In this document: one piece after another, positions 25,525-34,262 of the stretch
Layout: each line of letters begins with the position of its first letter
How positions within the stretch are numbered: the first letter of the stretch is position 1
DNA from: CAG-411 sp050875145
Lineage (GTDB): Bacteria > Bacillota > Clostridia > Lachnospirales > Lachnospiraceae
Assembly (NCBI GenBank): GCA_050875145.1
Contig: JBNMLH010000001.1
Span: forward strand, 124,001-188,000
DNA: 64,000 bases
Direction: 5' to 3'
Notes under the pieces: generated by a model
What the model saw: only the letters and a program-made list of their open reading frames with translations
Databases searched by the model: none
Told to the model about the DNA's origin: nothing
Position numbers and translations under genes: made by a program

Positions 25525-26370
25525 TCACCATATATATTTTACATTGGAATATTGTGATGGTTTCTTTTTCATGGATAATTTTTTAAATCGTACTCCTTGA
25601 TCGTACAAACACATATCACATGTTACATCAATGACCATCCATTTCCTTTCTTTTTTTGAATACACTCTATTCCAAGAATGATACTGTGAACCATTATAGT
25701 ATTGATTTCTTGGATATCCAGTCACCATCTTTGTTTGTATTCCCACACTTCGCATCATAGATGCAGTCAACGCCGACATATCATAGCAAATTCCTTTCTT
25801 GCTAGTATACGTCTTGTCAATATCCGGTGTGTAATAAGCAAGATTTCCACTAGAATTTTTATTAAATTTGTCATAATCATAATCAAAATTTGTTACCAAA
25901 TACTTATATAAGATTTTTATCTTAGAGGTCTGACTCTTATATTTCTTTGTTAATTTGTTTGCCTTCTTAATTGCTGTATTTTTCTTGCTCCAAGTAATCA
26001 TCTGATTGGATGTCAGATATGCCTTTTTGCTATCTTTTAGCTTTAAGCTTACATCTTGGGAAGATAATTGGCTATATCTAGTATCCTGTATATTTTTTAA
26101 CACGGAAACTTTATAAGTACCATTTCCTGCTGTAAGTGGTATTTCTGTATCTATGGAACTTTCTGTCATAAAATAATTGTACTGTGTATTGGTTCCCTCT
26201 TTCTTTACTGTAACTGCAATTTTATTTTTATTTTCATTACTGTAAGTAATTGTAACAGTACCATTTTTATTATCGGAAATAGCTACTCCATTTTCTGCCG
26301 CCTTTGATACCGTATATGGCACACATAATAAAAATACCCCTAAAATAACTACACGAACAATATGTTTCAT
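25525..26370 (-). CDS. Secreted transglutaminase-like protein
   Basis: The start at 26370 has GGGGGGTGAAGTAC upstream; a GTG at 26379 overlaps that site. The 281-residue protein has a signal peptide (about 25 residues), an Ig-like beta domain (about 28-110), a helical linker and a C-terminal transglutaminase core. The catalytic triad is visible as Cys in KKGICYDMSAL, His in YHSWNRVY and Asp in WMVIDVTCD. Such bacterial domains act as cysteine peptidases or cross-linkers at the surface. It lies next to a sortase and an LPXTG protein, so a role in envelope assembly is likely but unproven. Confidence 0.85.
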   Translation of the reverse strand: MKHIVRVVILGVFLLCVPYTVSKAAENGVAISDNKNGTVTITYSNENKNKIAVTVKKEGTNTQYNYFMTESSIDTEIPLTAGNGTYKVSVLKNIQDTRYSQLSSQDVSLKLKDSKKAYLTSNQMITWSKKNTAIKKANKLTKKYKSQTSKIKILYKYLVTNFDYDYDKFNKNSSGNLAYYTPDIDKTYTSKKGICYDMSALTASMMRSVGIQTKMVTGYPRNQYYNGSQYHSWNRVYSKKERKWMVIDVTCDMCLYDQGVRFKKLSMKKKPSQYSNVKYIW

Positions 26371-26464
26371 GTACTTCACCCCCCGATAAATCTAACCACG
26401 GTTACATCTTTTTATATTTCTGCGCTTTTTTTTATTATATGTAATCTTTTATTTCATATTACCC

Positions 26465-27145
26465 TTAATTTTCCAATCTGTCAATAGAATTTTTTAGCTG
26501 ACATCTTACAATTCTTCTTTTCGTACCATGGTCTTCACATGATAATAATGTTAATATCTTTTTCCCTTCCACAGGTTCACAAATCCATAATGCATCCGGC
26601 TCTACTACTTGTTGTTCATATACCTCATAATAGTAGTTTCGATTATACAAATCTGTTACTACTACAACATCCCCTTTCGTTAGCTGGTCAATCTCCTTAA
26701 AAAACTTTCCATAGTATCCACCTCTATGCCCGGCTAGAACGCAGTTCCCTTTTCCCCCAAAACCTGCAGTCCCTTTTATATGTCCAATCGTAGCTCTTAT
26801 ATTATCTCTATCCGCGCCTTCCACAACAATATACTCTATTCCAATTTTATCACAGGTAATTTTTCCGATAATTTGTTGTCTGTCGATAATAGATTTCGTA
26901 TCCTTACTGGTGTTATCTTCTACAAAATCAGCTATTGTATAATCCATATTATCCTTTTGTGGCTCTGGTGTCGGCAATTCCTTGCTCGTTTTTTCTTTAT
27001 TTGCAGCTATCAAATTCTCATACTGCTCCAGCAATCCATTTTGCACTTTGCCGTTCTCCTTTTTTGTATAATATGGAAATAATAATAATATAACTCCTAT
27101 CATTAAAAATAAAATTGCAGTTATAACTCCTACTTTTTTCTTCAT
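26465..27145 (-). CDS. Sortase, class D-like
   Basis: A 226-residue transpeptidase that joins LPXTG-type proteins to the wall. It has an N-terminal membrane anchor (residues 5-25), a linker, and the sortase barrel with the three catalytic residues: His in LAGHRGG, Cys in LLSCED and Arg in RRIVRC. The single TM at the N-terminus and the short barrel fit class D rather than pilin class C, but the class call is from sequence impression only. It should process the LPQTG protein nearby. Confidence 0.88.
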   Translation of the reverse strand: MKKKVGVITAILFLMIGVILLLFPYYTKKENGKVQNGLLEQYENLIAANKEKTSKELPTPEPQKDNMDYTIADFVEDNTSKDTKSIIDRQQIIGKITCDKIGIEYIVVEGADRDNIRATIGHIKGTAGFGGKGNCVLAGHRGGYYGKFFKEIDQLTKGDVVVVTDLYNRNYYYEVYEQQVVEPDALWICEPVEGKKILTLLSCEDHGTKRRIVRCQLKNSIDRLEN

Positions 27146-27233
27146 ATGATTTCTTCCCCTCTCTGTTGCTAAAAACTCGCCTCAAAATAATACAAACTAC
27201 AATCCACTTAAATTTTTATTTCTCTATAAGCAA

Positions 27234-27258
27234 AAAGAGCAGCTAAAAAGCTGCTCCA
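27234..27258 (-). terminator. Terminator of the 6S RNA gene
   Basis: GAGCAGCT pairs with AGCTGCTC around a TTTT/AAAA loop, and the minus strand runs on into TTTTTGC. Confidence 0.85.
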
Positions 27259-27261
27259 TTT

Positions 27262-27464
27262 TTCAGTCATATACCCCAAAATGCCGTTTCCTGAATTTTG
27301 ACTCCTAGCACATGCTAGGTGGGTTGCCGCACTCATGTCTCTGCCTTCCACTGCTTATGATGGCTTGACATCCTCATGAAAATATGAGCTTCCCATATAA
27401 ATTGATGTAGGTTCAAAATATCAGGAGTATCGAACACCCCAGGAATACATTTCCTAAACTTATT
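27262..27464 (-). ncRNA. ssrS: 6S RNA
   Basis: The minus strand has its own promoter and terminator and folds as one long interrupted helix: CCTGATATTTTGAACCTACAT near the 5' end pairs with ATGTGCTAGGAGTCAAAATTCAGG near the 3' end around a central bulge. Firmicutes 6S hallmarks are visible, including GTGCGGCAACCCACCT and TTTTGAACCTACAT. Length about 200 nt is right. 6S RNA binds sigma-70 holoenzyme. A 99-codon open frame (27333-27632) overlaps it and part of the kinase gene and is treated as spurious. Confidence 0.75.
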
Positions 27465-27470
27465 GTATTC

Positions 27471-27499
27471 ATTATAGACCAGATTATGCATCATTGCAA
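27471..27499 (-). promoter_or_regulatory. Promoter of the 6S RNA gene
   Basis: On the minus strand TTGCAA (27499-27494), 17 bp, TATAAT (27476-27471). Confidence 0.8.
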
Positions 27500-27570
27500 T
27501 ATACAATATATACAAAATTCTATATTCTTTTCCGTACATTCCAGTATTTACAAGCTTTTCCAAAAAGTTT

Positions 27571-29061
27571 CTAGGATTCCCACGCACCTGCATAGATAGT
27601 AAAATAAAAACGAAATTCTGTTCCTTCACCAAGTTTACTATCCACCTCTATCGTTCCCTCGTGTTTCTCCACAATAGATTTTGCTATAACAAGTCCAAGC
27701 CCAGAGCCTTTTGCATTCTGCCGTAATTTTGATTTGTAAAACTTATCAAATATATTAGGCAACTCTTCCTCCGATATTCCTACCCCTTCATCTCGAATGG
27801 ATACTTCTATCTTATCCTTTTTTGTAATGGTAATCCAGACATGTCCTCCTTCACTGGAAAACTTAATAGCATTGTCTATTATATTGGTAAACAATTGCCG
27901 TAGACGATCATAATCGCCCAACATCATGACAATTTCTTCCTGACAGGAAAACAATAACTGTATGTGCTTTTTCTCGGCAATCGCCTTATATCCACGTAAA
28001 ATATCATAAAATATCTGTGCTAAATTCACTGGCTCTTTTTCTACTACAAAATGTGGATTTTGCATCTTGGAAAGTGTAAGCAAATCTCCTACAAGCCGTT
28101 CCATACTTTGACATTCAGAAACCATTCGTTGATAATACTGCTGTTGCTTTTCTTTTTTTACTACACCATCGGCAAGACTTTCCGAATATCCACGCATTAC
28201 AGTAATGGGTGTTCTAAGTTCGTGTGATACGTTTGCAAAAAAGTCCAATCGCATCTGCTCTGCTTCTTGACGTTCCTTTTCGTTTTGTTCCAAACGTTCC
28301 GCAAGGATGTCCATACTTCGTGCCAAAACTCCAATTTCATTTTTTCCTTTTACATTGGTACGTTTCTCATAATGTCCATCTGCCAATTCTAAAGCAACTT
28401 GACGCATACGTGATAAAGGTCTTGTAATAACCATTGCTAAAATGAAGCCTATAACTAAACAAATTCCAATACCTACCAGAATACTATATTCAATATACTG
28501 GCGACTTGTGCGTATAAATGTATCCCGCTGTTCTACAAAGCTATTCAGTAATACAATTCCTACTACTCGCTTCTTCCCATCTCTGATTGGAGCTGCCACG
28601 CACATCATAGTTTTTTCATAAATTGCATCATAGCCGCAGGCATAAGAAACTTTTCCTTTTTTTGCCTGATCTAAGACATACTCCACTTCATCCGATAATT
28701 TTATGTCAACAATATCTACGTTAGTAAATTCTTTTTTTAATGTAATGTCATCCTCATCGTTATCAATAAACCAAATATCCGTATTCTCACTGTTTTCCAT
28801 TGAGTCTAAGTAATCTAAATAGTTAAAACTTCCTTCTGTATCATCCTCCGTCACAAAACCAGACATTTCTTTTGCTATATGTCTCGCTTGTTTTTTCATT
28901 TGCTTTCGATACGTTTTCAACATATTATCCTCATATAACTTAGAAAACATCATACCGATAATCATGGCAAACAGAACTAAAACAAAACCAAAGCAAGCAC
29001 AAATCTGAATAAATAATCGATTGTTTCTTATCCTTTTCTTTTCTTTCTTTGTCCTATTCAT
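27571..29061 (-). CDS. Sensor histidine kinase
   Basis: A 496-residue membrane kinase. A first helix (about residues 14-38) and a second (about 175-200) flank an extracellular sensor domain of about 135 residues. Then come HAMP, HisKA with FFANVSHELRTP (phosphorylated His), and the ATPase domain with NIIDNAIKFS, DEGVGIS, FDKFYKS and GSGLGLVI. Its ATG overlaps the end of the response-regulator gene by 8 bp. The 6S RNA gene follows about 70 bp after its stop. The signal is unknown; the sensor has a PhoR/ResE-like layout. Confidence 0.92.
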   Translation of the reverse strand: MNRTKKEKKRIRNNRLFIQICACFGFVLVLFAMIIGMMFSKLYEDNMLKTYRKQMKKQARHIAKEMSGFVTEDDTEGSFNYLDYLDSMENSENTDIWFIDNDEDDITLKKEFTNVDIVDIKLSDEVEYVLDQAKKGKVSYACGYDAIYEKTMMCVAAPIRDGKKRVVGIVLLNSFVEQRDTFIRTSRQYIEYSILVGIGICLVIGFILAMVITRPLSRMRQVALELADGHYEKRTNVKGKNEIGVLARSMDILAERLEQNEKERQEAEQMRLDFFANVSHELRTPITVMRGYSESLADGVVKKEKQQQYYQRMVSECQSMERLVGDLLTLSKMQNPHFVVEKEPVNLAQIFYDILRGYKAIAEKKHIQLLFSCQEEIVMMLGDYDRLRQLFTNIIDNAIKFSSEGGHVWITITKKDKIEVSIRDEGVGISEEELPNIFDKFYKSKLRQNAKGSGLGLVIAKSIVEKHEGTIEVDSKLGEGTEFRFYFTIYAGAWES

Positions 29062-29746
29062 CTATTTCAAATTTGTAACCCACGCCCCAAATAGTCTTAA
29101 TTCTCCATTGTGGGTGTTCCTCCTTATCAATTTTTGCTCTTAGACGTTTAATATGTGAATCTACTGTACGACTATCTCCATAGTAATCAAATCCCCAAAG
29201 ACTATCCAACAAATTATCTCTTGTAAATACCTTATTTGGATTTTGTCCCAGTATCCACATCGTTTCAATTTCCTTCTTTGTGAGTGGAATTTTCACTTGG
29301 TTAATCATAGCTGTATACTCTTCCAAATTTACAGTCAGATTACTAATTTGCATTATTTTATCATTTTGAACTGCAGTAGTTTCTCCCGGAGTGCGTCTTA
29401 ATACAGCCCGTACTCTTGCCATCACCTCATTAGGACTAAACGGTTTTACAATATAATCATCTGCCCCAATGTCAAGTCCCATTACCCGTTCAAAATCTTC
29501 TCCTCTTGCCGTAACAAGGATAATTGGAATATTTGAATTTTTCCGAATCGTTCTACATACCTCATACCCATCAATCTTAGGCATCATAATATCAAGTAAA
29601 ACTAAAACAGGTTGCTCTTTCTCAAATAGTTGCAACGCTTCTTCTCCGTCCATCGCTACAACGGTTTCATACCCTTCACGTTCAATATAATTAGACAATA
29701 TATCAATAATATCCTCATTGTCATCTGCAATCAGTATTTTTTTCAT
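29054..29746 (-). CDS. OmpR-family response regulator
   Basis: A 230-residue regulator with a complete receiver (IADDNED acidic pair, LLDIMMP with the phosphorylated Asp, VKPFSP with the Lys) and a C-terminal winged helix (about residues 130-228, ending IWGVGYKFE). Start 29746 has CAGGAGG upstream; the longer frame to 29812 runs across the promoter. It pairs with the kinase that overlaps its stop. Confidence 0.95.
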   Translation of the reverse strand: MKKILIADDNEDIIDILSNYIEREGYETVVAMDGEEALQLFEKEQPVLVLLDIMMPKIDGYEVCRTIRKNSNIPIILVTARGEDFERVMGLDIGADDYIVKPFSPNEVMARVRAVLRRTPGETTAVQNDKIMQISNLTVNLEEYTAMINQVKIPLTKKEIETMWILGQNPNKVFTRDNLLDSLWGFDYYGDSRTVDSHIKRLRAKIDKEEHPQWRIKTIWGVGYKFEIDE

Positions 29747-29810
29747 ATTTATCCTCCTGCTTATATTTTTTGAATAGGCACTTGCCAACATCCAACGATT
29801 TATCTCTTTC

Positions 29811-29840
29811 ATTATAAGCAGGATTTTCCTTAAAAATCAA
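29811..29840 (-). promoter_or_regulatory. Promoter of the two-component operon
   Basis: On the minus strand TTGATT (29840-29835) and TATAAT (29816-29811) with an 18-bp spacer. Confidence 0.7.
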
Positions 29841-29953
29841 GAAAAAATTGACATATCTCCAAAACTTAATATTGCTTCTTTTTTACCATATTCTTGACAA
29901 ATTTATCTTCTACTATTTTAGTTAAATAACAACAAAGAAACGAGGAAAAATGT

Positions 29954-30568
29954 ATGAAAAAAAGATTGATTATTTGTGCATTACTTTTATGCTCACTTGG
30001 CACCATGTTATTTCCCGGCTTTTCTCCACAACAAAATATTGCCTATGCTGCGGAGAATACTGGAAAACTTAATAAAAAAGATGTTGATATTGTTAAAAAT
30101 CAACAATTTACCCTAAAAATATTAGGTGGTAGAAAATCAGACAGTGTTGTCTTTCAGGTAAAAGACACTGATATTGCCTCTATCACAGCTTCTAACAAAA
30201 AAAATAAAAGTTGCAAAATTAAAGGCATCGCTGTAGGACGTACAAAAGTTATGGCATATATTTATCGCAATGACAGAAAAATATGTACCTTAAAGTGCAG
30301 TGTTATTGTTACACCACCTGCTGTCAGTGTACGCTTCCGTACAAGCAATATTACAATGGATGCTGGTGATTCTCTAAATTTGATGCAATATTTAAATTTA
30401 AAACCAAAAAATACAGCCGAAAAACCTGTTTTTTCCTGTTCTGACACTTCTATCGTCTCAGTAAAACGAAACGGAAGAACAGAAGCATTAAAAGAGGGTA
30501 GTGTTGTAGTTACTGCCTCTATCTTAAATCAAAAATATGATACGATTGTGATCAAAGTTATAGATTAG
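29954..30568 (+). CDS. Secreted Ig-like (BIG_2-type) protein
   Basis: A 204-residue protein with a Sec signal (cleavage probably after AYA) and two Ig-like modules, about residues 40-110 and 115-204. Each has the pattern of bacterial Ig-like group 2 domains: a strand, VFQVKDTDIASIT or VFSCSDTSIVSVK, then a G-x-T/V-V loop. There is no anchor, so it is released or held by other proteins. It lies just upstream of the sigma-factor gene and diverges from the two-component operon. Confidence 0.8.
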   Translation: MKKRLIICALLLCSLGTMLFPGFSPQQNIAYAAENTGKLNKKDVDIVKNQQFTLKILGGRKSDSVVFQVKDTDIASITASNKKNKSCKIKGIAVGRTKVMAYIYRNDRKICTLKCSVIVTPPAVSVRFRTSNITMDAGDSLNLMQYLNLKPKNTAEKPVFSCSDTSIVSVKRNGRTEALKEGSVVVTASILNQKYDTIVIKVID

Positions 30569-30605
30569 TTCTACTTGCATTTTCGTATTATTTGTGTATA
30601 ATTAG

Positions 30606-30638
30606 GAATGGATGATACTTTCATCCATTCTTTTTTTT
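30606..30638 (+). terminator. Terminator of the Ig-like gene
   Basis: GAATGGATGA (30606-30615) pairs perfectly with TCATCCATTC (30621-30630) and is followed by eight T residues. Confidence 0.9.
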
Positions 30639-30677
30639 ATTCAACAAATCATAATTCACAATTAAAGGAGATTTTAT

Positions 30678-31223
30678 ATGATGCAACAAAGATTGCAGAC
30701 TCTTTACGAGCTGCACTATGAGACTCTCCTTTCATTCGCAACTATTTCTTTGCAAAATTCACATGTAGCAGAAGATATTGTACAGGAAACTTTCTTACTT
30801 TTTATGGAACAGGAAGATAAGCAAATAGCAACTAGAAAAAAGCGTCCCCTTTTCTCTATTTTTTTCTTTTTACTGGATCGTGAAAAAAGTAATGATGCCA
30901 CATACATAATTCCATATAATGACAACCTTCTTTCTTTAACAGAAGAAGGCATTTCTAGCACTGCTCTCTCTCATTTTTACCAGCACAGGGAGATAACGAA
31001 AGAGAAATATGAAACTTTACTTTCTTCGCTACATTTCTTATCAAAACAGGAACAACTTCTTTTTATTCATGTATTTATTAAGAAGAAAGAAATGCACGAG
31101 CTGATTTCCTTCTATAATATTCCCTCGTCTACTATCCGAAAACGAATTGAACGATGTAGAAAACATTTAAAACAAATATACTTAACTTTTCATGCAGCAA
31201 AAAACAATTTTTTCACAGAGTAA
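30678..31223 (+). CDS. Sigma-70 family (ECF-like) factor
   Basis: A 181-residue protein with the sigma region 2 start (LYELHYETLLSFATISL, then HVAEDIVQETFLLF) and a region 4-like helix-turn-helix at the end (FYNIPSSTIRKRIERCRKHLKQIY). The linker is longer and more divergent than in standard ECF factors (about 160-180 residues), and region 2.4 is poorly conserved, so promoter choice cannot be guessed. AAAGGAG precedes the start. No anti-sigma gene is adjacent; the Ig-like gene upstream is a candidate target or partner by position only. Confidence 0.75.
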   Translation: MMQQRLQTLYELHYETLLSFATISLQNSHVAEDIVQETFLLFMEQEDKQIATRKKRPLFSIFFFLLDREKSNDATYIIPYNDNLLSLTEEGISSTALSHFYQHREITKEKYETLLSSLHFLSKQEQLLFIHVFIKKKEMHELISFYNIPSSTIRKRIERCRKHLKQIYLTFHAAKNNFFTE

Positions 31224-31332
31224 ATTCCCCTTTTCTTTGAAAACAGGTAGATTTTTTTGTTTTTTTCCTTTATGATTAAGGAAGTGTAAATTTTACATAT
31301 ATCAAATCATATAGTAGAAAGAGTGACTTACA

Positions 31333-32283
31333 ATGGAAAATTTTATTTATAGTATCAATGCAACCATACCTGTTTTTTTGGTTATGATTATTGGCTATAT
31401 TTTAAAACAGGTTGACATGCTAGACGATCATTTTGCAGCAAAAGCGAACAAATTTAATTTCAAGGTTACACTTCCCTGCCTACTTTTTTCTGATATTGCT
31501 AAAACTGATATGAGAAGTAACTTTGATTTACGTTTTGTTTTATTCTGTGCAATTGTTACCTCTATTTGTTTTTGGGGAATCTGGGGGCTTGCAAAGCTAT
31601 TTTTAAAAGACAATAGTATTCGCGGTGCCTTTGTTCAGGCTGCTTTCCGCGGAAGTGCTGCTGTCTTTGGCATTGCTTTTATTGTAAATATTTATGGCAG
31701 TTCCGGCATGGCTCCTCTAATGATTATTGGTGCGGTACCTCTTTATAATATTTATTCGGTAATTGTATTAACTTTTGAAGCAAACAGTGAATCAGATGGC
31801 AAGCACACATTAAAACAGGCTTTTATTAACATTTGTACAAACCCAATCCTACTAGCCATTGTGATTGCAAGTATCTGGTCTTTAGCTGGATTTTATGAAA
31901 AAACACCTGTATTACTTACAAAAACCATAGATAACTTTGCAAAAATGGCTTCTCCTTTGGCATTGGTTTGTATCGGAGTTACTTTTGAAGGAAAAAAAGC
32001 AATTGCAAAATTAAAACCTGCACTGATTGCTTCTATTTATAAATTGCTTATTCAGCCTGCTATTTTTCTCCCAATTGCGATTTCTATGGGATTTACCAAA
32101 GAAAAATTGATTGCACTTATTATCATGCTGGGTTCTCCTACTACTCCATCCTGCTACATTATGGCAAAAAACATGAATAATGACGGTGTTTTGACTTCCA
32201 GCATTGTTGTCCTTACTACTCTGTTTTCCGCAATCACATTAACACTCTGGATTTTTATTGTAAAATCCCTCGGTTATCTGTAA
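31333..32283 (+). CDS. AEC-family transporter
   Basis: A 316-residue membrane protein of the auxin-efflux-carrier family, with two sets of about five helices. Family features include the SINATIPVFLVMIIGY start, the internal repeat related by inverted topology, and the MLGSPTTPSCYIMA helix close to the end. Members carry malate, malonate and other small acids. The substrate is not predictable here. It is a single-gene unit. Confidence 0.85.
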   Translation: MENFIYSINATIPVFLVMIIGYILKQVDMLDDHFAAKANKFNFKVTLPCLLFSDIAKTDMRSNFDLRFVLFCAIVTSICFWGIWGLAKLFLKDNSIRGAFVQAAFRGSAAVFGIAFIVNIYGSSGMAPLMIIGAVPLYNIYSVIVLTFEANSESDGKHTLKQAFINICTNPILLAIVIASIWSLAGFYEKTPVLLTKTIDNFAKMASPLALVCIGVTFEGKKAIAKLKPALIASIYKLLIQPAIFLPIAISMGFTKEKLIALIIMLGSPTTPSCYIMAKNMNNDGVLTSSIVVLTTLFSAITLTLWIFIVKSLGYL

Positions 32284-32437
32284 GAGATATATCTTGCCCA
32301 TCTAAAGGCGTTATGCTATAATGATTTTATCTTTGACACATGATATCGTAAGGTGTTTACTCATAAGTTGATTTTTACAAATTGTAAATTTAATGGATTA
32401 AATACTTAAAACACTGCAAAAGAAAGGATGAAAATGA

Positions 32438-33154
32438 ATGCGCTTGCAACAATTGAAGAGTTTTCTTCATAAGTACCGCCATGGCTGGGTATTCTCTTAT
32501 TTTATAATTTATATTACATGGTTTGTTTTATTAGAAAAAAGGGATTATGTCGAATTTTACCCTATGCATATGCGACTGGATGATTTTATTCCATTTTGTG
32601 AATACTTTATTATCCCCTACTTACTTTGGTTTGTTTTTATTGCCAGCGTAGTCCTTTATTTTTTCTTTACAAATACAAAAGATTTTTATAAATGTTGTGC
32701 ACTATTATTTTCAGGAATGACCATTTGTCTCATTATTTATACCATTTTTCCAAATGAGCAAAATTTGCGGCCGGATACTTTTACCAACTCCAATATATTT
32801 ACACAGCTTGTGCAGTTCATATATCAAACAGACACCAGCACAAACGTTTGTCCTAGTATTCACGTATTTAATTCAGTTGGTGTTTTTATGGCAATTGCAG
32901 AAAGTAAGAAGCTTCGTAAAAATAAATGGATTCTAGCCGGAAGCGGTATTTTGACAATATTAATTTGTCTCTCTACTGTATTTTTGAAACAACATTCCTG
33001 TGTAGACGGTTTCTGTGGAATAGGACTTGCAATTATTCTTTATACAATTGTCTATCGAATGAATTGGGATAAATTATTTGCATCCCTCAATGAAATGAAA
33101 AAAGATGAATCAAAAGCGAAACTAAAAAAAGAAAAAGCTAATTTCTGGCGTTAA
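32438..33154 (+). CDS. PAP2-family phosphatase
   Basis: A 238-residue membrane protein with six hydrophobic segments. The PAP2 active-site blocks are recognisable: CPSIHVFNSV for the SGH-type motif and KQHSCVDGF for SRxxxxxHxxxD. The first KxxxxxxRP motif is not clear, and the pattern is closer to the diacylglycerol/inositolphosphotransferase-like branch. Likely substrates are phosphatidate or undecaprenyl-type lipid phosphates. It has a Lys-rich cytoplasmic tail. A bidirectional terminator separates it from the convergent glycosyltransferase gene. Confidence 0.8.
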   Translation: MRLQQLKSFLHKYRHGWVFSYFIIYITWFVLLEKRDYVEFYPMHMRLDDFIPFCEYFIIPYLLWFVFIASVVLYFFFTNTKDFYKCCALLFSGMTICLIIYTIFPNEQNLRPDTFTNSNIFTQLVQFIYQTDTSTNVCPSIHVFNSVGVFMAIAESKKLRKNKWILAGSGILTILICLSTVFLKQHSCVDGFCGIGLAIILYTIVYRMNWDKLFASLNEMKKDESKAKLKKEKANFWR

Positions 33155-33156
33155 AA

Positions 33157-33204
33157 AAAGCTGTATGCATATTATCATCAATCATATGCATACAGCTACT
33201 TTTT
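33157..33204. terminator. Bidirectional terminator
   Basis: Perfect 14-bp stem, AGCTGTATGCATAT (33159-33172) with its complement at 33184-33197, with A and T runs on the two sides, between convergent genes. Confidence 0.88.
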
Positions 33205-34219
33205 AATTAAATCCAAATATTTTTCTTGATATGTGGTATCCCAAAACAATAATTTTTCTTCCTGCTCTGGATTTCATTTTCATACTCCAGCCTAAAATGT
33301 ATCGATTCATTTCCTTATATAAACGAGGATTTTTCTTTTTTAGGTGCATCCACAATTCATCCTTCTTTGCAAGACTGTCCTCTGTATTCAACTTGACTAA
33401 GAAAACAGAACTTACCGTCATCATCATAACCAGATATTTTACCATATATTTTCTAAGCTGCTTACAAGTAATCTTATTTAAGTCATGACTATCAATCATA
33501 ATCTTTGTAACTGTAATCTGCTGATCGATTCTCCCCATCATTACCTGTTCATTAACAGACTGATCCTCTCTGCCAATATAATAGCGATAAAAGTCTACAT
33601 CCAGATAATACATCTTTTCTACAAATGGTAATGGCTGATATACAAATATATTGTCTACATAAAAAGTATGCTTTGGCAATTCCAACTTACATTCTCGCAA
33701 TAATTTTGTACGATAAATAACCGAATGCATTAATATATTTTGACTAGAACGGAATCGCCCGATTTCTGACCATCCAAATATACAATCCTTTGGAAGACAA
33801 CTATGGTAATCAATTACTTTGCTTTTTCCCAAGGCAACCTTTTCATATACATAATTACAAATAAGCATATCAACTTTCTGTTGATTTTCAATAAACTGCT
33901 TTAATTGTTCCAACACTTTATATAAAGCTTCCTCATCTACCCAATCGTCACTATCTACAACTTTGTAATACATTCCTGTGGCATTTCTGATTCCTGCATT
34001 TACCGCTTCTCCATGTCCACCATTTTCCTGATCCACTACTTTAATCATTGTAGGAAATTTCTTTTCATATTCTCTTGCGATTTTTAGGGTGTCATCTTTG
34101 GAACCATCATTTACAATAATAATTTCTATATCTTCACCGCCTGGAATCAGTGATTCAATAGCTTTGCTCATATATTCCGCTGAATTATAACAGGGAATTG
34201 CTACACTTAATACTTTCAT
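33203..34219 (-). CDS. Family 2 glycosyltransferase
   Basis: A 338-residue transferase with the GT-A fold: VAIPCYNSAEYMSKAIESL at the start, IIIVNDGSKDDT, and the metal-binding VVDSDDWVDE. No membrane helix is evident, unlike many wall-polymer GT2 enzymes. The C-terminal half is helical. The sugar and acceptor are unknown. It is 44 bp downstream of pdp and may be read from the same transcript. Confidence 0.9.
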   Translation of the reverse strand: MKVLSVAIPCYNSAEYMSKAIESLIPGGEDIEIIIVNDGSKDDTLKIAREYEKKFPTMIKVVDQENGGHGEAVNAGIRNATGMYYKVVDSDDWVDEEALYKVLEQLKQFIENQQKVDMLICNYVYEKVALGKSKVIDYHSCLPKDCIFGWSEIGRFRSSQNILMHSVIYRTKLLRECKLELPKHTFYVDNIFVYQPLPFVEKMYYLDVDFYRYYIGREDQSVNEQVMMGRIDQQITVTKIMIDSHDLNKITCKQLRKYMVKYLVMMMTVSSVFLVKLNTEDSLAKKDELWMHLKKKNPRLYKEMNRYILGWSMKMKSRAGRKIIVLGYHISRKIFGFN

Positions 34220-34262
34220 CTTTTTTTGTTACAGCTCTTAAAGGCTATAACTTCTCCTTTCT

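Noticed and set aside
27333..27632. 99-codon minus-strand frame after the histidine kinase gene
   Set aside because: It overlaps the kinase 3' end and coincides with the 6S RNA promoter and body; no ribosome site.
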